A stretch of DNA of 64,000 bases from JACRGC01 sp041305345 (GTDB taxonomy: Archaea > Micrarchaeota > Micrarchaeia > Norongarragalinales > SBBD01). Of this stretch, positions 36,142 through 44,534 are shown piece after piece. The stretch is taken from assembly GCA_041305345.1 (NCBI GenBank), contig JBFYLP010000006.1, positions 372,001-436,000 on the forward strand. Reading direction: 5' to 3'. Under the pieces are notes generated by a model. The model was not told the origin of the DNA and did no database searches. It saw only the letters and a list, made by a program, of their open reading frames with translations. Within the stretch, counting starts at the first letter, position 1. Every line of letters starts with the position of its first letter. A program made the position numbers and the translations under genes.

Positions 36142-36780
36142 TCAACCACTTTCCTCCATTTGCTTTTTCAGCGTTTCAATCCGTTCCAAATAGATTTTGA
36201 CCCTCCTGACCGTATCCGGAGGATACTTTTTTCTCCCCAGCTGTTCCTTCGCCAATTCGGGATCGAATAAACTGGGCAGCTTTGGGCTCGGATACAATTC
36301 AATGAAAATTGGGCCTTTTTTCGTTAAACCGATGTTGTAACAATTGTAATCAATCGGTATTCCTGCATTGTAAAACTTAGAGATCAGGTTATCGATTTGC
36401 CGGTTATCTACGATGCGCTTTATATGCATCGAACATTGCGGGCACGATTTCTTTTTTCCTGGTTTGTTTTTCTTCTTCCATTCGTGCAGAAAAAAATGCT
36501 CGGTCAGCGGATCGAACTTCTGATAAAGCGAAATATGCTGGCGATTTTTTAAATCGCCAAACCGGCCTGCCATATGGATGAATTTTCCCGGAAAAAGCAA
36601 TTCCGCAATCTTATGGACGTATGCGCCAATCTTGAAACTGATTCCGTTCTCGCTGCCAAAACGCTCGTTCTTCAGATGCTTAATCGCGAAGCGGCCGGAC
36701 CGGTATATGGTGCCTTCTGACCCTGCATTTACAACCTCCAGCTTCGAAAGTATCCTTTTCAACACAGGCACTTCATTCAC
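36142..36780 (-). CDS. divergent protein-kinase-like protein inside the mevalonate operon
   Basis: About 212 residues. GSEGTIYRSGRFAIKHLK near residue 22 looks like the glycine loop plus VAIK lysine of a protein-kinase fold. Further on, IPIDYNCYNIGLTKKGPIFIELYP resembles a catalytic loop and metal-binding region, with Asp, Asn and Glu in place of HRD and DFG. A CPQC pair sits near the middle. It overlaps the decarboxylase gene at its start and reaches within a few bases of the phosphomevalonate kinase start, so it is translated within the operon. It may be an atypical kinase or a pseudokinase acting on the pathway; the family is not recognised. Confidence 0.55.
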   Translation of the reverse strand: MNEVPVLKRILSKLEVVNAGSEGTIYRSGRFAIKHLKNERFGSENGISFKIGAYVHKIAELLFPGKFIHMAGRFGDLKNRQHISLYQKFDPLTEHFFLHEWKKKNKPGKKKSCPQCSMHIKRIVDNRQIDNLISKFYNAGIPIDYNCYNIGLTKKGPIFIELYPSPKLPSLFDPELAKEQLGRKKYPPDTVRRVKIYLERIETLKKQMEESG

Positions 36781-37765
36781 CAATTGTTCTCGGCCCGCTT
36801 CCCACCTTGCAGACGATGGTTTGCTTTATTCCAGTTATTTTAGAAAGCATTTTTTGGACAGCCGATACGTTACTTTCCGTTGTGTAAATGTGCGCATTCG
36901 GTCCGGCATCGAACGTGTAGCCGCAGATTATGTTCTTTTGGTTCAGCAGCCTCATCTCTTCCATTATCTTCCCGCTGGTTGCGTTCAAATAGATAATTGG
37001 GGGCTGCGTGTCTGCCATGCAAGCGTGCATGCTATCCGAATCCATCATTGCTAAGGTTGCAAATTCCGGAAAATTCCTCTCCAATACCGCCTTTTTCATC
37101 GCATTTACCGTCTTACCTACTGTTTTCATCCTTTCCTTGAATAATTCCGAGGTCACAACCGTCTCCCTCATTCCGGCCCTGCTGGAAATTTTCTTTTTCT
37201 CCTGGTCAACAACTGCAATCACGTTCCTAAGTTCGGGCCAATGGTTTTCATCTGCCAACTGAACTGCGAATGAGTCCGAGCCGTCATTCTTCTCCCCTTT
37301 CTGCCATTCGACAAATCCGCCGTATACGGATCTGCAAGCTGAACCGCTTCCCAAACGGGCGAGAATGGATAATTCTTTCCCCGGCAAATGCAGATCCAAC
37401 GCAGCGTTAATTGCGAACGCCAACGCCGCATAACCAGAAGCGGAGGAGGCCATTCCCGCGGCAGTGGGAAAATAATTTTTTGAGCTGATTTTGGCATGCA
37501 TCTCAACATCATAATGCCCTCGCAAATAATGCAATACTTTCCTTACCCCATCCATTTCCACGCCTTCCAATTTCACTCCGTCCAATATGAGCTCATCTTC
37601 CCTCAGCCCCTTCTCGAAGCGGATTTCCGTTTCGGTCTTAAGCTGCTCATCCATCGTGAAACTAAGCGAGGAGTTTGTCGGGAGCATCAGCTTCTCGTCC
37701 CTCTTTCCCCAGTACTTCACAACCGCGATGTTTGGGGTTGCAATCACTTTTGCGTAGTTTTCCAT
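36773..37765 (-). CDS. mvaD: diphosphomevalonate decarboxylase
   Basis: Converts mevalonate diphosphate to IPP with ATP. About 330 residues with canonical motifs: TPNIAVVKYWGKRDEKLMLP, NSSLSFTM, FPTAAGMASSASGYAALAFA, SGSACRSVYGGFVEW, MMDSDSMHACMADTQPP and GYTFDAGPNAH. These indicate a true diphosphomevalonate decarboxylase rather than the phosphomevalonate decarboxylase seen in haloarchaea. ATG 37765 is chosen: a minus-strand TATA (TTTATAATT, about 37793-37801) lies ~30 bases upstream, and the open frame beyond the ATG has no family similarity. It is the first gene of a four-gene leftward operon. Confidence 0.92.
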   Translation of the reverse strand: MENYAKVIATPNIAVVKYWGKRDEKLMLPTNSSLSFTMDEQLKTETEIRFEKGLREDELILDGVKLEGVEMDGVRKVLHYLRGHYDVEMHAKISSKNYFPTAAGMASSASGYAALAFAINAALDLHLPGKELSILARLGSGSACRSVYGGFVEWQKGEKNDGSDSFAVQLADENHWPELRNVIAVVDQEKKKISSRAGMRETVVTSELFKERMKTVGKTVNAMKKAVLERNFPEFATLAMMDSDSMHACMADTQPPIIYLNATSGKIMEEMRLLNQKNIICGYTFDAGPNAHIYTTESNVSAVQKMLSKITGIKQTIVCKVGSGPRTIGE

Positions 37766-37877
37766 ATGATTAGCAGTAGTAATTCGCAAGGGAATTATAA
37801 ATAATCGCATCTTCGCTACCTGCCGAATGGAAACGTTAAAATAGCCGGTTAAACTTAGGGTTAAGGAGGTGGTTTGC

Positions 37878-38333
37878 GTGAAGAAGCTGGTCCTGCTATG
37901 CCTGTTGGCTTTCGGAATGATATTCCTAATAGATATGTGGACGAAGGGTGCGGGTGCCGGCGACGGAATGCAATTGATGGGGGACAGCGATGGCGGCCAG
38001 CGGATCAACCAAATCATCCTCGGTGGTGGCGCTGACGGATCCTCTCCATTGAAAGGCATCGAAAACGGAGGCCAGCGGATTGATAAAATCAGCTTCGGTG
38101 CCGGCTCGGATGGAAGTCCGCTGTTGAAGGATATTTTCGGAGCTTATTCGAGGATCTATTTCGGTGCAGGAAGCCAAACTCAAAAGGGCCAGCCGATTGA
38201 TGGGGGATCGCCAATAACGAGGATCAGCTTTGGTTTTGAGCCGTGGGGAAAGCCGAGTTCGAAGGTCAGCTTTGAACTTTCAATAGGCGCCGGGCGTCCG
38301 GTTCCCTTTCCGACAGATGGCGGGATGTACTGA
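37878..38333 (+). CDS. small secreted protein with 25-residue repeats
   Basis: About 151 residues. An N-terminal hydrophobic helix (VLLCLLAFGMIFLIDMW) acts as signal or anchor. The mature part is Gly/Ser/Asp-rich and built of repeats of about 25 residues, GGQRI..I.FG.G.DGSPLLK. The first two units start at bases 37992 and 38067, and more degenerate units follow. The pattern suggests a beta-roll or solenoid made of repeated strands. GTG 37878 follows AAGGAGGTGG. It is divergent from mvaD. No family is recognised. Confidence 0.55.
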   Translation: MKKLVLLCLLAFGMIFLIDMWTKGAGAGDGMQLMGDSDGGQRINQIILGGGADGSSPLKGIENGGQRIDKISFGAGSDGSPLLKDIFGAYSRIYFGAGSQTQKGQPIDGGSPITRISFGFEPWGKPSSKVSFELSIGAGRPVPFPTDGGMY

Positions 38334-38339
38334 TTTTTT

Positions 38340-39092
38340 TTATTTAAATATTTTTATGAGGTCCAGCGGCTGCTTTACTCTCTGCGCCGCAACATATTTG
38401 TCATCCAGCTTCCCGTAGCCCCACTCCGCGAACAGCAGGTGCGCAAAGCCCATAAGCTTCTTTAGGTTGAAGGGGAAGTCGTCAAGAAAATAGTACTCGT
38501 GACCGGAGGAGGATGGTTTTGAAAACCGTTCCGAAAGCAGCCTTATTTGCAGGGATTTCACGTCCCTATTTGCCTTGCTGATTTCCGAACCCAATATCAA
38601 CTCGAAATATTTCTGCAAGCCGGAGCTTTCCAGGATAGGAACGAGTGAGTGCTTGTCGCGCGCACTCATAATGGCGTGGTGAATGCCGTTTTTTGAGAGA
38701 AGCTCAAGTGTTTCTGGAATTTTGGGGTAGAGCGAAACGGATTTGCAATATGCGACCGGGTCCTTTTCCATCAATTTGATGCGCTCCTCATCATAAACGC
38801 CGTCCATGTGCTTGAGGAAGGGTAAGTGCTGCTCGACGATGGTCTCTAAATTGCCAGGCGTCAGTTCCGTGTGCTTTTGATGCAGGACGTAGTTCGCAAA
38901 AAAGTCCATCGCATTGACCGATTTGGAGCGGTAAATCTCGAAGTCGTGAAGGGAAATAGGGAAAAAATCAATTATGCCTGCCTCCCTGGCGATGCGGGCC
39001 TTCTCGCGTTCAATTGCTGCAAGCGTGATGAGGTAGCACTCCTTCACGCTGTCGACAATGACGCCGTCGAAATCCCAGATTAGTATGCGCAT
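38340..39092 (-). CDS. HAD-superfamily hydrolase
   Basis: A phosphatase-like protein of 250 residues. Motif I is WDFDGVIVDS at residues 6-15, with the nucleophile and acid/base Asp pair. An inserted helical cap (about 20-125) follows, then a SARDKHS motif II, a conserved Lys near DVKSLQIRLL, and the acidic motif DDFPFN. It resembles phosphoglycolate/beta-phosphoglucomutase-type HADs, but the substrate cannot be told. Its stop lies 6 bases from the convergent repeat-protein stop, and the T-rich stretch TTTTTTTTATTTAAATATTTTT between and within the ends may terminate both. Confidence 0.75.
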   Translation of the reverse strand: MRILIWDFDGVIVDSVKECYLITLAAIEREKARIAREAGIIDFFPISLHDFEIYRSKSVNAMDFFANYVLHQKHTELTPGNLETIVEQHLPFLKHMDGVYDEERIKLMEKDPVAYCKSVSLYPKIPETLELLSKNGIHHAIMSARDKHSLVPILESSGLQKYFELILGSEISKANRDVKSLQIRLLSERFSKPSSSGHEYYFLDDFPFNLKKLMGFAHLLFAEWGYGKLDDKYVAAQRVKQPLDLIKIFK

Positions 39093-39121
39093 AGTATCAC
39101 CATATTTGAAAAAAAAGATCC

Positions 39122-39379
39122 TTAGAATATAAGGTTCCCCAGCATATTTTTCACTTCGGGAAGTTTTGCTTGATTGAGCGAAACCTGCTTTCCATAACTG
39201 GTCGGTTTGATGATTAAAAAGCCTTCTTTTAAGAGCCCCGAAATGGCCTCGTCAACAAGCGGATAATCATTTTTCACAAATCCTTTCCTCAGATTTTCAA
39301 TGGCGGTGTGCCTGCCGCCGATGTGTCCATGCCTCAACATTCTCCATAATATTTTCAATCTGAAATGGTCGCTTGCCAT
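39122..39379 (-). CDS. small winged-helix-like protein
   Basis: An 85-residue protein with the look of an archaeal winged-helix domain. Helices FRLKILWRMLRHGHIGGRHT and NLRKGFVKNDYPLVDEAISG are followed by the wing LLKEGFLIIKPTSYGKQVSL. It has no effector domain and could be a small DNA-binding or RNA-associated protein. It sits upstream of the HAD gene on the same strand, 29 bases away, so the two may be cotranscribed. I do not know a characterised homologue. Confidence 0.6.
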   Translation of the reverse strand: MASDHFRLKILWRMLRHGHIGGRHTAIENLRKGFVKNDYPLVDEAISGLLKEGFLIIKPTSYGKQVSLNQAKLPEVKNMLGNLIF

Positions 39380-39435
39380 AATTAGTTATCAATGGCAAAA
39401 CCTTTTGAATGGGGCGGGGGGATGGCTTCGATTAG

Positions 39436-39501
39436 TAGTAAAGTAATATTTAAGTGGTAGTAAGGTAACATTTATTAAGTAGAAAAGTATTATTTATGTG
39501 G
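39436..39501 (+). promoter_or_regulatory. three tandem 22-bp operator-like repeats
   Basis: Three contiguous 22-base units (39436-39457, 39458-39479, 39480-39501) begin TAGTAAAGTAATATTTA, TAGTAAGGTAACATTTA and TAGAAAAGTATTATTTA. The 22-base period equals about two helical turns. They end 7 bases before ATG 39509 of a winged-helix regulator gene, the classic place for autoregulation. The AT-rich repeats probably also contain the TATA box. Confidence 0.65.
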
Positions 39502-39508
39502 TGGGAAA

Positions 39509-39850
39509 ATGCTTTCGAAATTGTTTGGGGATTCGGCATTGATCAAGGTGCTGGATTTCCTGCTGGATGAGTGGGAAACGGACTTTTCAACTGTGGAAGT
39601 TGCGGATGAGACGGGGCTTACTTGGAAAAGCGTTGCACCAATAATGCCGTATTTGGAGAAACAGGGAATGATAAGGAAAACCAGGACAATAGGGAGGGCG
39701 ACGATGTACAAGGTGAATGCGGCATCGCCACTCTTGCAGGAACTGAAAAAGCTCGACTTTTTAATTTCCGGCGGAAATCTTAATAGTGCGGGAGTGAAAA
39801 AGCCCGAGAGGGCGACGATCCGGATTATCCGGAAGAAGGGAAGCATATGA
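39509..39850 (+). CDS. winged-helix transcriptional regulator coupled to mevalonate kinase
   Basis: 113 residues. LIKVLDFLLDEWETDFSTVEVADETGLTWKSVAPIMPYLEKQGMI is a helix-turn-helix with recognition helix TWKSVAPIMPYL, followed by the wing IRKTRTIGRATMYKVN, in an ArsR/MarR-like archaeal style. Its promoter carries three 22-base direct repeats. The stop overlaps the mevalonate kinase start (ATGA), so regulator and enzyme are made together. I infer that it represses itself and mevalonate kinase. Confidence 0.75.
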   Translation: MLSKLFGDSALIKVLDFLLDEWETDFSTVEVADETGLTWKSVAPIMPYLEKQGMIRKTRTIGRATMYKVNAASPLLQELKKLDFLISGGNLNSAGVKKPERATIRIIRKKGSI

Positions 39851-40905
39851 GAATAATCAATGCGAGCTCGCCGACGAAGGCGATAATTGCAGGGGAGCAT
39901 TCGGTGGTTTACGGAGGGCTGGCGATAGCTGCGCCGCTGAACAACCGGAAGAAGTGCGAGTGCACAATCGAGAAGGTCGAAGCGGGAAAGGGAGTGATAA
40001 TTGCTAGGGACATCGTTGGCAGCGGAAAATACTTCGCAAATGGCAATTACGAGGATGAGGATGGCTGGTTTCGGGCAAAGGCAAGGGCAATTGAGCACAT
40101 ATTGAAAACCGAGAAGCGAGGGATTGAGGACCTGCGGATCGGGATGAGTTTTTCTAGGAATGCGATCCCGAAAGGCACCGGCCATTCCGCAGCAACAGCA
40201 GCAGCATTGTCCCTTTGCATTTATTCCACGCTAGGAATTGCGCCCGGGATGCAGAAACTGTTCGATGCGGTGCAGGCATTCGAGGAAATCGCGCACGCTG
40301 GAAGGCCTTCGGGAATAGATGCCCAAACGGTGCTTTCGGATTTTGCGCTCAGGTTTCGGAAAAATTTCGGGAAGGGAGGCGATGCAAGATTTGAATTCGA
40401 AAAAGTGCAGCTGGAGCTGCCCGATGGCACCTCGCTGCTAGTTGTCAACACGCTAAAGAAGGGGGAAAACGCCGATGCGACAGGCGCATTGCTTGAAAAA
40501 TTTGCTAAAAACGCTGGATTTGGGAAAAGGCCTCCCGAGCTGAGCCAGGAAGAGCGGGTTACGATCACTGAGCGGTTTGATGTAATCGTTGAAAAAATCG
40601 GATCTGAGCTGAAAAGGGAGGGGGATGCAGAAAAGCTTGGCGCATTGCTCCTAAAAAACCACGGGCTGCTAAGGGAATTTGGGATGTCCTCGGACGGGAT
40701 AGAGGAAGCAATAAAAATTGCATTGGAAAAGGGGGCACTTGGCGCAAAGATAACGGGAGCTGGGGGAAGGGGAGGCGCGATACTTGCCCTTTGCAGGAAA
40801 AAGGATGCCGGAAAAATACTTCGCGCAATGAAGGAATTGGGAATGGGCGGGGCACGGGCCGAATTCTCTAGGAATGGGGCAATGATCGAAGGGGCGGCCA
40901 AGTAA
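39847..40905 (+). CDS. mvk: mevalonate kinase
   Basis: Phosphorylates mevalonate to mevalonate 5-phosphate. A 352-residue GHMP kinase. Motif 1 is SSPTKAIIAGEHSVVYGG. Motif 2 is IPKGTGHSAATAAALSLC, in which the usual GLGSSAA is altered to GTGHSAA. RPSGIDAQTV carries the catalytic Asp, and motif 3 is ITGAGGRGGAILALC, with GAGGRGG instead of GAGGGGC. The GEHSVVYGG and HAGRPSGID features mark mevalonate kinase among GHMP enzymes. Translation is coupled by ATGA to the winged-helix regulator. It lies apart from the mvaD-fni operon but within 6 kb. Confidence 0.88.
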   Translation: MRIINASSPTKAIIAGEHSVVYGGLAIAAPLNNRKKCECTIEKVEAGKGVIIARDIVGSGKYFANGNYEDEDGWFRAKARAIEHILKTEKRGIEDLRIGMSFSRNAIPKGTGHSAATAAALSLCIYSTLGIAPGMQKLFDAVQAFEEIAHAGRPSGIDAQTVLSDFALRFRKNFGKGGDARFEFEKVQLELPDGTSLLVVNTLKKGENADATGALLEKFAKNAGFGKRPPELSQEERVTITERFDVIVEKIGSELKREGDAEKLGALLLKNHGLLREFGMSSDGIEEAIKIALEKGALGAKITGAGGRGGAILALCRKKDAGKILRAMKELGMGGARAEFSRNGAMIEGAAK

Positions 40906-40957
40906 TGCACGGGGCCGGAGAAGGGAATGGCTTCCAACAAGGCCGGCGATGTGCGCA

Positions 40958-41686
40958 TCATTTCTTCCTTCCAAGGATGACCTCGAACTCCAATACCCGC
41001 TTCTTGAACTGGTCAGCAGCGGCGAACATGAGCATCCCACCAAGCACGATGCCAAGGGTGCCGGAGATTTTAAGCGCCTGCACAAGGCCCTGCACGCCAA
41101 AAGCCGAGGGCTCAACCAGGAATGGCCTAAGGATCCCTGGGATGAGTATCAAGACGCCCGCAATGTAAAGCGTTGGCGCCACGCGGACGACCTTTTGGAA
41201 TTCCATTGTGTAACTCCCAAAGTAAAAAAGCGCCAGCGAAAGCATGAACATCGCCGTTGTGAACAGGAGGTTGTTTAGCACCTCGCTAATGTCTAAAAGC
41301 TGGAAGCTTAGGTAAACCGACAGCCCCAGATACACGACGAGCACGGATGCCGCAACTCCCGAAATTTCCTTCTTTAGCTGCAGCGAGCGCATCTGATGTG
41401 CCAGGTATAGCAGAAGGAGGCACCCAAGTGAAAGGAGAACGATGAGCCCCGTTATTATCTTGTTCGAGAGGGGCACGTTCCCGAAAATGTACTGGTAAAA
41501 CAGGAATGAGGGATAAAGCAGGAGCAATGGAAGGATCAGGTACATAAGCTTCCAGCGCAGATGGTGGTGTTCCTGCTCATATCTCGCATCCTTCATGATA
41601 TCCTTGAGGATCATCCCCGAGATGCCAATGAATATCCAGCCTACGATTGAAAGCAAGTCCAGCCCAGCGTTCAGAAGATCTACCAT
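40958..41686 (-). CDS. polytopic membrane protein, partner of a MinD-like ATPase
   Basis: 242 residues with about seven hydrophobic segments and a C-terminal cytoplasmic tail (FKKRVLEFEVILGRKK). A short charged loop with many His (EQEHHHLRW) follows the first helix and could bind metal. It starts one base after the MinD-like gene's stop (TAA T ATG), so the two are translated from one message. Pairing suggests that the ATPase localises to or controls this membrane protein. No family is recognised. Confidence 0.65.
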   Translation of the reverse strand: MVDLLNAGLDLLSIVGWIFIGISGMILKDIMKDARYEQEHHHLRWKLMYLILPLLLLYPSFLFYQYIFGNVPLSNKIITGLIVLLSLGCLLLLYLAHQMRSLQLKKEISGVAASVLVVYLGLSVYLSFQLLDISEVLNNLLFTTAMFMLSLALFYFGSYTMEFQKVVRVAPTLYIAGVLILIPGILRPFLVEPSAFGVQGLVQALKISGTLGIVLGGMLMFAAADQFKKRVLEFEVILGRKK

Positions 41687-41687
41687 A

Positions 41688-42476
41688 TTAACTCAACCCC
41701 AAAATGTGTTTAATCCACCCAAGGAATTTTCCGATGAAAGACTCTGCCTCAATGGTCTCGATGGTGCTCCCGGAAATCAGGAGCGCAGAAAGCTTAAGCT
41801 TCTGCGACGCAGCGCCATACGGCCTATATAGCACCACGGGAAGCCGCGCTGCGATCGAGGCGGGCACGTTCTCGTCCTCAGGAATGTCGCAGAGCACCTT
41901 CACCTCCGACATGCTCTCAATTTCCTTGTTCGAAAGCTCATAATTAGAATTCGTCACCCGGTTCACGATGATCCCAAGCACCTCCGTTTTCACGCTCTTG
42001 CATAGCGCGACGATCTTGGAAGCGCTCGTTATCGATGGGATGTCGGCGGTCGTGACAATGACGATTTTCCTGCAAGCCTCGATTATCTCCTCCACGTCCT
42101 CGGTGATGCCAGGAGGCGAATCCACAATTACATAGTCGTAAGCATCCAGCGACTTGAAAGCGGTTTTTAGGTTCTTTAGCGTCACGTCCGGCTTATACTT
42201 AAGGCTCGCGGGAACAACGCGAAGGCCCGTCAGGGGATGGATCACGATGCCATCCGACATCTTGTTCCTTCCGGAAAGCACTTCCTGTATGCCAATTGGC
42301 GCATACGATAGCCCCAGATGGAGTGAAACAGACGGATTGCTCAAATCCGCATCAACGAGAACTACCTGCTTTCCCAGCTTGGCTAGCAGGGAAGATATGT
42401 TGACTGCAACCACGCTCTTACCAACGCCGCCTTTTCCGGAGATGATTCCAATTATCTCTGGGTCGCTTTCAGGCAT
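41688..42476 (-). CDS. minD: MinD/ParA-family ATPase
   Basis: 262 residues. Deviant Walker A GKGGVGKSVVAVN lies at residues 14-26, DADLSNPSVSLHLGL is the A' motif, and Walker B-like YDYVIVDSPPGIT lies near residue 117. The C-terminal ESFIGKFLGWIKHILGLS is an amphipathic helix like MinD's membrane-targeting sequence. It therefore probably cycles on and off the membrane with ATP. No MinC or MinE is present here; archaeal MinD homologues position pili, chemoreceptors or the division site. It is paired with the 7TM gene downstream. Confidence 0.8.
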   Translation of the reverse strand: MPESDPEIIGIISGKGGVGKSVVAVNISSLLAKLGKQVVLVDADLSNPSVSLHLGLSYAPIGIQEVLSGRNKMSDGIVIHPLTGLRVVPASLKYKPDVTLKNLKTAFKSLDAYDYVIVDSPPGITEDVEEIIEACRKIVIVTTADIPSITSASKIVALCKSVKTEVLGIIVNRVTNSNYELSNKEIESMSEVKVLCDIPEDENVPASIAARLPVVLYRPYGAASQKLKLSALLISGSTIETIEAESFIGKFLGWIKHILGLS

Positions 42477-42596
42477 CGGCTCTCACCAAAGAAGAAAGCT
42501 CTCCCGATTTATAAGAGTATTGCCATTCGCAGCAATAAAAATGGGCGAAGGGCATATTTTGTAAGTGCAAGGCTTCACGCCGTAAATGCCAAAATG

Positions 42597-44360
42597 TCAT
42601 TTGGACTTGATGTGCTCCTTGATCTGCTTGAGGTAGCCCGATCGAAGCTCCGCATTCCGCCTCCTTTCGTGCACTTCCTTACGGCTGCTGATGAACCGGA
42701 TGATCGCAATGAAGATGATGCTCACGATGAAAATCACGATGAGAAGGTTCTGCAAGGAAAGTGCCGGCGGCGGCTGCACTACTAGGTAGCCGGCATACTT
42801 GATTAGGTAATCCTCGTTTTGGGGCACCTCCTCAAGGCCGCTGATTTCCGAAAGTTGGTTGCCATTGAAAACCAGGATTAGGGAGAAAGTATGCGTTCCG
42901 GCTGATTTCCTTGGCGACTTGACAGAAAATTTCAACGGCGTGACGCTAGCAGGCGTTAGGAGTTCTGCCTTTTTTTCGGGCACCACCTCAAAACCCTCCG
43001 GCATTTCGAGAAGCGCAATGAAATTTAGCGGCTCGAAGCCCGCATATGCGATCTTCGCAACGACCTCGCTGCTGCCACCCTCGTAAATCGCAGATGCCTT
43101 CAGCTCCCGGATGGATATCAGGTTTGCAACCTTCAATTCCGTAGGCAAAAGCTCCACCTGCCGTACGCTCCAGTAGATGTAGGGCCGGTATTCGGAAAGG
43201 AGGGCATCAACAGAGTAAGAGATCCTAACGAGCTCGCCTGGTGCTAGCTTGCTTATCCTCCACTTGATCCCAAGCGGGTCCGAATCGATGAATGCAAGCG
43301 GCGGCTTCGTCTCGAACTCCAAAGCATCCTTCCCGACCTTGAACCCTTCCAGCAGCTGCTCGGTGATCATTATCGAAGGCAATATCCTGCTTGTTGGGTT
43401 GCGTACGTCGATTGCAATGTCGGATGTGCCAGTCAGCCTGTTTAGCCTAATTGTCTTGAGGACAACGGGGAACATCGCATCCTTCCGAAAGGGCTTCACC
43501 CGCAGGACCATGTAATCAATTGCCGTCTTGTTGCCCTCGGTTGCCTCCATTTTAAGCAGGTAATCCCCGACCAGCGCGTCGCTTGGGACGTTGATTCCGA
43601 TGTTGACAACCCGCTGTTCACTTAGAAGCATGACGGCCTCTGTGGGGGAATAAGTAAGCCAGCCATCGGGAATGCCGCTTATCTTGAATGCAACCTCCGC
43701 CCGGTTTTTCGCAATGTTTTTTAGCTCCACGCTCTCGAATGCGCTATCCCCGGCAACAACCTCCTTGAGGAGCGTTATCTTAAGGAACCTAAGGTCGGTG
43801 ATTACGGGCTTTACTACGGGAATGGTTGTTGGCACATAGGGGGACGCATTTCCCTCGGTGACGGAGGACGGCGCCACATAGCTGCCGCCTTGCGGAGGCG
43901 TGCTTGATGGCTGCACGATCGGCGGGGAGAGGATGGAGAAGGCCCGGATGAATGAATTCGTGATGTTCGTGCTCTCGTTGTAAGTTGCGGAAGCATTCGC
44001 ATAGTAAAGGCCAACCGGGAAGCCCGCGGTGCTCCAGCTTTGCGAAATTATGCTTGAGCTTGCCATCGGAACGATTGCGGGATCATAGACGATTAGCGCA
44101 ACGGCCTCGCCGGTGGAATTATGAATGCTCAAAATCGTGGTGACGTTGGCGGCAAGCGTACCGTAGTTGTTAAGTGATACGTAAATGTCGGTGCTGCCCC
44201 CGGCATACAGCGGATCGGAGGAGATGGTAACATCGGAGATGTTGACCTTTGCTGTTGGCGGCTCGTCCTCCTTGAAATGCGCCGCCGTACCTGCAAAATC
44301 AGCTGACGCAAATGCAAGTAAAAATAAGAAGATGATCGCAGCAGCCCTAGTTTCCGCCAT
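42597..44360 (-). CDS. membrane-anchored surface protein with NEW3/CARDB-like domains
   Basis: About 587 residues. A signal peptide (AAAIIFLFLLAFASA) is followed by CARDB-like beta-sandwich domains (about 25-135; SLNNYGTLAANVTTILSI), a Pro/Ser/Thr linker, and three or four more NEW3-like domains. A C-terminal transmembrane helix (NLLIVIFIVSIIFIAIIRFI) and a short basic tail complete the protein. It resembles the 13822 protein in plan. ATG 44360 is preferred: a minus-strand TATA-like run near 44396-44403 and an AAGGA site precede it. It heads a series of leftward envelope genes and follows the MinD pair. Confidence 0.72.
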   Translation of the reverse strand: MAETRAAAIIFLFLLAFASADFAGTAAHFKEDEPPTAKVNISDVTISSDPLYAGGSTDIYVSLNNYGTLAANVTTILSIHNSTGEAVALIVYDPAIVPMASSSIISQSWSTAGFPVGLYYANASATYNESTNITNSFIRAFSILSPPIVQPSSTPPQGGSYVAPSSVTEGNASPYVPTTIPVVKPVITDLRFLKITLLKEVVAGDSAFESVELKNIAKNRAEVAFKISGIPDGWLTYSPTEAVMLLSEQRVVNIGINVPSDALVGDYLLKMEATEGNKTAIDYMVLRVKPFRKDAMFPVVLKTIRLNRLTGTSDIAIDVRNPTSRILPSIMITEQLLEGFKVGKDALEFETKPPLAFIDSDPLGIKWRISKLAPGELVRISYSVDALLSEYRPYIYWSVRQVELLPTELKVANLISIRELKASAIYEGGSSEVVAKIAYAGFEPLNFIALLEMPEGFEVVPEKKAELLTPASVTPLKFSVKSPRKSAGTHTFSLILVFNGNQLSEISGLEEVPQNEDYLIKYAGYLVVQPPPALSLQNLLIVIFIVSIIFIAIIRFISSRKEVHERRRNAELRSGYLKQIKEHIKSK

Positions 44361-44534
44361 TTCCTTCGCACTCAGAGTATTGGTGCGCCTCACTTAAAAA
44401 AAGTTGGGCTGGGGCTTGTTTTCAAAATACTTTGGATTGGCGCAAGGTTTGGGGGATGGCAAAGAACATGTTCAATCAATGGATGGAAAGTTGGAGAAGC
44501 AAATGGGCTTGTAGGAGCATTATGGCGAAATCCC

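Noticed and set aside
37766..38059. 98-residue N-terminal extension of the decarboxylase
   Set aside because: It would cross the divergent gene and the TATA box; the family N-terminus begins at ATG 37765.
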